Both the position numbers and the translations under genes were made by a program. The notes below the pieces were generated by a model. The model searched no databases and had not been told where the DNA came from. It was given only the letters and a program-made list of their open reading frames with translations. A DNA stretch of 10,684 bases, taken from assembly GCA_900313125.1 (NCBI GenBank), contig OMPZ01000062.1, positions 1-10,684 on the forward strand, written 5' to 3'. The DNA comes from an uncultured Eubacteriales bacterium (GTDB lineage Bacteria; Bacillota; Clostridia; Oscillospirales; Acutalibacteraceae). Of the stretch, positions 6,560-10,684 are shown in pieces (the first letter of the stretch is position 1; every line of letters begins with the position of its first letter).

Positions 6560-7237
6560 TTATATATCCTCGATCTTATAGCCGCGTCTGATGACCGTTT
6601 TTATCCTCTTTCCGTCGTCGCCGAGAGCCTTGCGAAGGTTTCTTATATGCGTATCGAGCACACGCTCGTCTGTGTCGTTGTTGTAGCCCCAGACAATATC
6701 GATAAGCTTTGTGCGGCTTATCACGCAGCCCTTGTTTTCGAGCAGCACCTTCAAAATGCCGTACTCACGGGCGGTCAGCCTGATCTCCTCGCCGCCGGCG
6801 ACAACGACGCCGTTGTTCGGGTTGAGCGAAAGCGTTCCTGCGGAGAAAACAGGCGAGCGCACCAGCCCCTTTGATCGCTTTATCAGCGCGACCGCCTTCT
6901 GATAAAGTATCGGAAGGGGAAAGGGCTTCACAACGTAATCGTCGCAGCCGAGCGCGTAGCCGTTGAGAATATCGCGCTCCGAGGTGCGCGCCGTAATGAA
7001 AATTATAGGCACGTCGCTTTCACGGCGTATTTCTCTGCACAATTCAAAGCCGTCAAGCTCCGGCAGCATAACGTCGAGCAAAAGCAGCTCGTAGTTGTTC
7101 TCATACGCCTTTTCAAGTCCTAACTGACCGTTTTCGGCAACGTCCACGGTAAAAAAACCTTTTTCCTTTTTCGTAAAATAATTCGTTATGATAGATCTGA
7201 TGCTCTCATCGTCCTCTACCAGCAGCACTCTGTACAT
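6560..7237 (-). CDS. OmpR/PhoB-type response regulator
   Basis: 225 residues from the ATG at 7237. The receiver domain (1-120) has the acidic pair E8/D9 with D10, phospho-acceptor Asp55 (LLLLDVMLPELDG), Thr82 in FITARTS and Lys104 in VVKPF. A winged-helix DNA-binding domain follows (about 130-223), with LTAREYGIL, the recognition region DERVLDTHIRNLRKAL and RRGYKIE at the end. The frame stays open upstream to 7339, but MYRVLLVEDDE is the standard family start, so the extra 34 residues are not believed; GGTGA lies just upstream of the chosen ATG. First gene of a two-gene operon with the kinase. A good promoter lies at 7260-7288 on the minus strand. The divergent S41-dockerin gene is a possible target, by position only. 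Confidence 0.94.
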   Translation of the reverse strand: MYRVLLVEDDESIRSIITNYFTKKEKGFFTVDVAENGQLGLEKAYENNYELLLLDVMLPELDGFELCREIRRESDVPIIFITARTSERDILNGYALGCDDYVVKPFPLPILYQKAVALIKRSKGLVRSPVFSAGTLSLNPNNGVVVAGGEEIRLTAREYGILKVLLENKGCVISRTKLIDIVWGYNNDTDERVLDTHIRNLRKALGDDGKRIKTVIRRGYKIEDI

Positions 7238-7259
7238 TGTTTCACCAGCCTTTGAAAAA

Positions 7260-7288
7260 ATTATACGACAAATCATAAAATAAAGCAA
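7260..7288 (-). promoter_or_regulatory. Sigma-A promoter for the two-component operon
   Basis: On the minus strand, -35 TTGCTT (7288-7283), a 17-nt spacer and -10 TATAAT (7265-7260). Transcription would start near 7253, giving a short leader of about 16 nt before the ATG at 7237. Confidence 0.7.
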
Positions 7289-7357
7289 TATCTTCAGATA
7301 AACTTTAGATTGACGCGATATGATTAAACCATCGACCAAATAATAAGGAGTGTCATC

Positions 7358-9307
7358 ATGAAAAAGGAATTATCTGTTATTCTGTCCGCGTCGCTTATCC
7401 TGTCCTGCATACCGCTGTCATTCACCGCAGGCGCCGAAAGCGACAAGGTGAGCTTTGAAAAAACGGCTGTCGTCACTCAGCCTTTGAACATCGCCGAAGA
7501 AGCCGTTGAGGTAGACTGCCTTGTCCGCAGCGACCTTCCCGAGGTGCCGTTTGTCAATGTCGAGTCGTATCTCGACCTGGTCTACGATCTCGACAAGTCC
7601 TCCTCGCTCGGCGACAGCGTTTACAAATTTGAAAACGGCGGATATTCCATGGCCCTCGACGCAGAAAAGGATACCGTGTCGTTTGACTGCTACGAAGGCT
7701 TTATTATGAGCAACCTCAAGAGCGGGGCGCAGTTTCCGACATATCCATTTGTTGAAGGCGGCAACGGCTTTGAGCTTTACGGCGACATCAACAGCGTAGA
7801 GCTCGATCTTTCAAAGTACGATCTCGATATCGTCGAGCGCGACGGCAGCCTTTATATGCCCTTCTGCGCGCTCAACGAGATATTCTCCAACGCCGACTTC
7901 TCGATGACCTACAAGAGCGGAAAGTTTAACTGCGTGAGCGTAATGGGTCAGATGGGCGCAAAGGGCAAATTCGGCAGCGAGCGCACTAAGGCATACGCCG
8001 AGATGTGCTACAACGACCTCTGCTTTATGATGGATAATTTCTACGGCAAGCCCTCAAACGCGAAGCTCACCGCGGGTATAATAAAGGACGGCTTTGACAA
8101 GACGCTCGAAACCTACGACTCAGTCACGCCCCGCGTAAAGGAGCTTCTTCTCTCCGAAAGCATCGAGGAGTACTGCACCGGGCTTATGCTCCTTCAGGGC
8201 TATATCGACGACGGCGGTCACACACATCTGGAGTTTTCCATCGAGCAGCGTCTCGCTAATTACGGAGTATCCACGCCGGCAGCCGCGGCAAAGAAGGTAT
8301 TCGGCGACACCGACAACGCAGACGCAGCCGCTATCATCGCACAAGAGGAAGAAACGGACAGAATAGCGGCAAAGCTGGGCTTCCTTTTGGAAGAGAGAGC
8401 GAACGCTTACAAAAGCTGCGAGCTTGTAAAGGAGTGGAGCGACTCGAAGCTGTACCGAACGGGCGACACGTTTTTCTATACCTTCGGCTACTTCGGTCCC
8501 GACGCAGCGGCTCCCTTCAAGGAAGCGATGGATCTGGCTTCCGCAAACGGCGGGAAGTATTTCATTGTAGACGTTACAGCAAACGGCGGCGGCGACCCCG
8601 TAGTCGGCGCGTATATGCTCTCACTCATGAGCGACAGCGCAACATATATGGAAAAGTACTGTGTCTCCGGCACGCTCTCAAGATTTAACGGCAGGATCGA
8701 CAAAAACCTTGACGGCAAATTTGACGAAAAGGACGACGAGGTAAAGTACGACCTCAAATGCGCCGTTCTGGGATGCATCGACACCTACTCCTGCCCGAAC
8801 GAATTTGCCTGCTTCGCTCAGGATCACGGTATATGCATTCTCGGCGAACGCACGCGCGGCGGCAGCTGTAGTGTAACGGCAAGGCTGCTCCCGAACGGAA
8901 CGTGCTGCAACATCTCCGGCTTTTCGATGTGCCTTCGCGAAAGCGGCAAGGACGCGGACGACGGCGCGTCGCCGGATGTTCCGCTTCCGGGCTATGAACA
9001 GGACTACAAGGGCTTCTTCGATCTGAACGCGATGAAAAAGGGCATAGCCGAGTTTTACGGCGACGCGGTACCTCAGGCAGCGGCGATCTTCGGCGACATC
9101 GACGGCGACGAGCAGATCACGGCAAACGACGCTCTGAAAATACTTCGGGCAAGCGTAGGCGCGGAGACCTTTGGCGGCGACCAAAAAGCTATCGCAGACG
9201 TTGACGGCGACAGCGAGATCACGGCGAACGACGCACTTGACATACTTCGTTTCAGCGTCGGACTCGTCGGCGAAAACAGCAGGATCAACACGGCTCTCAC
9301 AGCATAA
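7358..9307 (+). CDS. Secreted S41-type peptidase with C-terminal dockerin
   Basis: 649 residues; AAGGAG sits 7 nt before the ATG. The signal peptide is residues 1-26 with cleavage after AGA. A region at about 40-195 includes DGSLYMPFCALNEIFSNADF, faintly like the copper-amine-oxidase N-terminal fold (weak). The S41-like part runs from about 210 to 570. It contains DDGGHTHLEF (284-293), resembling the DGHT motif of the family; KYFIVDVTANGGGDP (400-414), the strand-GG motif; TYSCPNEFA (476-484) with candidate nucleophile Ser478; and GERTRGGS (496-503). The lysine of Ser/Lys C-terminal processing proteases (GEkTfGKG) is absent, so a Ser/His mechanism of the tricorn-like branch, perhaps with His288, is more likely (inference). 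An EF-hand-like loop lies at 448-459. The type I dockerin (579-636) has loops DIDGDEQITAND and DVDGDSEITAND. The mature protein has 18 cysteines, nine of them at 468-525. Its role would be a peptidase docked on a cellulosome-like complex or on the cell surface; the substrate is unknown. Confidence 0.8.
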   Translation: MKKELSVILSASLILSCIPLSFTAGAESDKVSFEKTAVVTQPLNIAEEAVEVDCLVRSDLPEVPFVNVESYLDLVYDLDKSSSLGDSVYKFENGGYSMALDAEKDTVSFDCYEGFIMSNLKSGAQFPTYPFVEGGNGFELYGDINSVELDLSKYDLDIVERDGSLYMPFCALNEIFSNADFSMTYKSGKFNCVSVMGQMGAKGKFGSERTKAYAEMCYNDLCFMMDNFYGKPSNAKLTAGIIKDGFDKTLETYDSVTPRVKELLLSESIEEYCTGLMLLQGYIDDGGHTHLEFSIEQRLANYGVSTPAAAAKKVFGDTDNADAAAIIAQEEETDRIAAKLGFLLEERANAYKSCELVKEWSDSKLYRTGDTFFYTFGYFGPDAAAPFKEAMDLASANGGKYFIVDVTANGGGDPVVGAYMLSLMSDSATYMEKYCVSGTLSRFNGRIDKNLDGKFDEKDDEVKYDLKCAVLGCIDTYSCPNEFACFAQDHGICILGERTRGGSCSVTARLLPNGTCCNISGFSMCLRESGKDADDGASPDVPLPGYEQDYKGFFDLNAMKKGIAEFYGDAVPQAAAIFGDIDGDEQITANDALKILRASVGAETFGGDQKAIADVDGDSEITANDALDILRFSVGLVGENSRINTALTA

Positions 9308-9316
9308 AAAAATAGG

Positions 9317-9364
9317 AGCTTTCGTTTCCATTAAAATAGTGGAGACGAAAGCTTTTTGTTTTCA
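9317..9364 (+). terminator. Intrinsic terminator of the S41-dockerin gene
   Basis: AGCTTTCGTTTCCA (9317-9330) pairs with TGGAGACGAAAGCT (9340-9353), 13 Watson-Crick pairs and one T.G, with a 9-nt loop. It is followed by TTTTGTTTTC and lies 9 nt after the stop codon. Confidence 0.9.
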
Positions 9365-9429
9365 GCCGCAGCGGCATTTCAAAGCAGCGTGCAAAATCAA
9401 TAAAAATATTAATCAAACAGCAAAATTTG

Positions 9430-9458
9430 TTGCAAACAGATGTGGTGTATGGTATAAT
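9430..9458 (+). promoter_or_regulatory. Strong sigma-A promoter for the small membrane protein
   Basis: -35 TTGCAA (9430-9435), a 17-nt spacer and -10 TATAAT (9453-9458), with an extended TGg at 9450-9452. Transcription should start near 9465, leaving an untranslated leader of about 140 nt. The stretch 9365-9429 before it is A/T-rich, with nothing else recognisable. Confidence 0.72.
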
Positions 9459-9464
9459 TGAAGC

Positions 9465-9604
9465 AACATAATGACCCGTAACAGAAGTAACGTTTCACTC
9501 ATGCAGCATACCGATCTTGTTACAAATTACATATTCATTTGAAACAATGATTGTCGCCGCATATTTGATCTGTTAATTCCCCGCAGATGATTGGAGGTAA
9601 TACC
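9465..9604 (+). other. Long untranslated leader, no recognised riboswitch
   Basis: About 140 nt between the predicted start of transcription and the ATG at 9605. It contains GTTTCA (9492-9497) and its complement TGAAAC (9540-9545), a possible 6-bp closing stem around 42 nt, plus short GTAAC/GTTAC repeats. I see no known riboswitch core and no terminator-like hairpin. GGAGG (9593-9597) is the ribosome binding site, 7 nt from the ATG. Confidence 0.35.
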
Positions 9605-10183
9605 ATGAAACAGCTTGAAAAATACTGTCTTACCAGCAGGAAAAAATTCTACCTGCTCTCGATCATTGTGGTCGCCATAGCCGAGATCGTCGGCACAGCA
9701 ATACTGATGGTCGGCGACGAGGACAGCGATGGCATCGAGAATCCCGTTGTCGCCGCAGCTATCGCAGGAGTAGTTATCGTGATCTTCTGGATCGCGATAC
9801 ATCACAGCATGATCATCAAACCGAGAAAGCGTTTCAGGGGTCGCCTTAAGTATTTTCAGCAGCAGGGCTTGCTCAACTACGCGATCAGCGACATTCAGCG
9901 CGGCGTGACAAAATTCGACGGCAAGGTGCTTCTCGGGCAGTACTGCATAATGGGCAAGGGCACGGGCTTGATCGTGTTCTACAACGAGATAAGCGCGATG
10001 TACGTCAAGATCGACCGCTCGAGCGACGAGGACGGCGAAACCGAAACATGGTCGCTGAAGATCGACGCAGGCGGCAAGACGTACACTATCTGCTCGGTAG
10101 CGAAGAACGCGCAGTCGATCAAAGAATGGTCGGAGATATGCACCTTCCTTCAGTTCAAAGCGCCGAATATTCAGATAAAGTGA
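9605..10183 (+). CDS. Two-TM protein with a cytoplasmic C-terminal domain, function unknown
   Basis: 192 residues from the ATG at 9605, chosen over an in-frame ATG at 9587 because GGAGG at 9593-9597 is 7 nt upstream and lies inside the longer version. A basic N-terminus (KQLEKYCLTSRKK) precedes TM1 (about 15-36), a short acidic loop (GDEDSDGIEN, about 37-46) and TM2 (about 47-69). By the positive-inside rule both ends are cytoplasmic: the C-terminal side opens with KPRKRFRGRLK. The remaining ~120 residues are predicted soluble, with alternating short strands (VLLGQYCIMGKGTGLIVFYN, EISAMYVKI, ETWSLKIDAG, KTYTICSV) and a final helix (SIKEWSEICTFL). That strand pattern with a C-terminal helix is reminiscent of PH-like membrane-protein domains; this is a shape comparison only. 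It stands alone, with its own promoter and a repeat unit behind it. Confidence 0.75.
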   Translation: MKQLEKYCLTSRKKFYLLSIIVVAIAEIVGTAILMVGDEDSDGIENPVVAAAIAGVVIVIFWIAIHHSMIIKPRKRFRGRLKYFQQQGLLNYAISDIQRGVTKFDGKVLLGQYCIMGKGTGLIVFYNEISAMYVKIDRSSDEDGETETWSLKIDAGGKTYTICSVAKNAQSIKEWSEICTFLQFKAPNIQIK

Positions 10184-10215
10184 GTCACGGAGAGCGACTT
10201 TTCGGGTGCATTATT

Positions 10216-10294
10216 ACTGAAAACTGAAAAATGAAAATTTAAGAATATCGGAATCGCTTCGCTCATGTTTTTTAGAATAAGTCTCTGAAAGGAT
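10216..10294 (+). repeat. 3'-end-associated heptad repeat unit, copy 2
   Basis: Begins 32 nt after the small membrane protein stop. Heptads ACTGAAA, ACTGAAA, AATGAAA, ATTTAAG (10216-10243) lead into AATATCGGAA and the core TCGCTTCGCTC (10254-10264), GTTTTTTAGA (10267-10276) and AGTCTCTGAAAGGAT (10280-10294). This matches copy 1 block for block. The core and T-rich tail pair exactly with copy 3, so copies 2 and 3 make one large palindrome centred near 10287. Confidence 0.75.
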
Positions 10295-10297
10295 AGA

Positions 10298-10359
10298 TCT
10301 AAAAAACAGAGCGAAGCGATTTTCCGGTATTATTTATTTTTCATTCTTAAGTCTTAGGT
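10298..10359 (-). repeat. 3'-end-associated heptad repeat unit, copy 3 (inverted)
   Basis: Read on the minus strand, it begins 39 nt after the catalase stop. Heptads ACCTAAG, ACTTAAG, AATGAAA, AATAAAT (10359-10332) are followed by AATACCGGAAAA, the core TCGCTTCGCTC (10319-10309) and GTTTTTTAGA (10307-10298). It is the inverted partner of copy 2 across a 21-nt spacer (10277-10297). The 11-bp core and the 10-bp T-rich tail pair perfectly with copy 2; the outer arms are imperfect. The joint hairpin could end transcription from both convergent genes. Confidence 0.72.
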
Positions 10360-10398
10360 CAATGACATTGCCGAAAACCTGACCTTTGTATTTCGGTA

Positions 10399-10684
10399 TT
10401 ATTTCATTTTAGACTTTCTTTTATCAAATGACGGGTTGAACGCGTAAAAATTCTTGCTGTCGAGGTTATCTGTGGCTATTCTCAAGCCCTCGCCGAAACG
10501 TTGATAGTGTACGATCTCGCGCTCGCGCAGGAAACGTATCGGGTCGATAACATCGGGGTCGTCGCAGAACCGCAGAATGTTGTCGTAGGTGGTGCGGGCT
10601 TTTTGCTCCGCAGCCAGGTTCTCGTGAAGATCAGTCAGGACGTCGCCCTTCGACTGAATATAAGCTGCCGTAAACGGCACCCCG
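10399..10684 (-). CDS. Manganese catalase (CotJC-like), C-terminal part; 5' end outside window
   Basis: About 95 codons are visible, ending at the TAA at 10401-10399. The sequence reads GVPFTAAYIQSKGDVLTDLH, then ENLAAEQKARTTYDNILRF, DPDVIDPIRFLREREIVHYQ, RFGEGL, and a tail KNFYAFNPSFDKRKSKMK. This is the C-terminal half of the ferritin-like four-helix domain of manganese catalases. The metal-ligand candidates of this half are the Glu in LAAEQ and the His in REIVHYQ, both present. Family knowledge: these enzymes convert hydrogen peroxide to water and oxygen at a dimanganese centre; in spore formers the short CotJC type is a coat protein. The tail (NPSFDKR) and lack of a long extension suggest the short type. 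The GTG at 10680-10678 is read here as an internal Val, because GxPFTAAYIQ is mid-protein in the family. Confidence 0.9.
   Translation of the reverse strand, partial: GVPFTAAYIQSKGDVLTDLHENLAAEQKARTTYDNILRFCDDPDVIDPIRFLREREIVHYQRFGEGLRIATDNLDSKNFYAFNPSFDKRKSKMK

Noticed and set aside
7310..7315. TTGACG as the -35 of the S41-dockerin gene
   Set aside because: No -10-like hexamer lies 16-18 nt downstream; the next A/T-rich hexamer overlaps the ribosome binding site.
7238..7339. 34 extra N-terminal residues for the response regulator
   Set aside because: This stretch contains the predicted promoter of the operon, and the receiver domain starts normally at MYRVLLVEDDE.
7400..7411. Lipobox-like ILSC in the S41 protein signal peptide
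   Set aside because: Cys17 lies in the middle of the hydrophobic core, with Leu at position -2, while a standard AGA cleavage site follows at residues 24-26.
10371..10396. CCGAAA...TTTCGG hairpin as terminator of the catalase gene
   Set aside because: Only 6 bp with a 14-nt loop and no T-tract on the minus strand; the larger palindrome at 10254-10319 is a better candidate.
10678..10680. GTG as the start codon of the catalase fragment
   Set aside because: GxPFTAAYIQ is an internal, conserved part of manganese catalases, so the gene must continue beyond the window edge.

Overview
The window looks like chromosome from an anaerobic gut or rumen Clostridia, most likely Ruminococcus or a close relative. 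The evidence is two proteins with C-terminal type I dockerin domains (the cellulosome attachment module), Gram-positive AGGAGG-type ribosome binding sites, sigma-A-like promoters, a dispersed palindromic repeat of a kind I recall from gut Firmicutes, and a manganese catalase of the CotJC type. The species assignment is inference; no rRNA or tRNA is present.

Layout. Positions 1-645 (+) are the end of a dockerin protein with a long Asp/Ser/Thr linker made of 14-residue tandem repeats. Positions 826-4734 (+) hold a three-gene group: a GtrA-family membrane protein, a large FAD-dependent oxidoreductase of the protoporphyrinogen-oxidase / UDP-galactopyranose-mutase-like superfamily, and a GT-C (family 39-like) membrane glycosyltransferase. 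A 114-bp palindromic repeat lies between the first two; the second and third are 3 nt apart. Together they suggest handling of a polyprenyl-phosphate sugar and its transfer to a surface glycan or protein. A perfect 15-bp hairpin terminator separates this group from a convergent two-component system (4911-7237, minus): an OmpR-type response regulator followed 2 nt later by its histidine kinase. Divergent from the regulator is a secreted S41-type peptidase with a C-terminal dockerin (7358-9307, +). Next are a small two-TM protein of unknown function behind a strong promoter and a long leader (9605-10183, +), and the C-terminal part of a manganese catalase reading in from the right edge (10399-10684, minus).

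Most unusual feature: the spaces after the glycosyltransferase, the small membrane protein and the catalase each carry one copy of the same non-coding unit. The unit is an array of 7-nt repeats (ACTGAAA / ACTTAAR) followed by a TCGCTTCGCTC core and a T-rich tail. All three copies are in the sense direction of the gene they follow. Two of them form one large palindrome between convergent genes. Also notable are a perfect 13-bp inverted repeat bracketing the predicted -10 of the gtrA-like gene, an EF-hand-like loop inside the S41 catalytic domain, and the high cysteine content of that secreted peptidase. I found no CRISPR array, transposase, phage gene or clear defence system.
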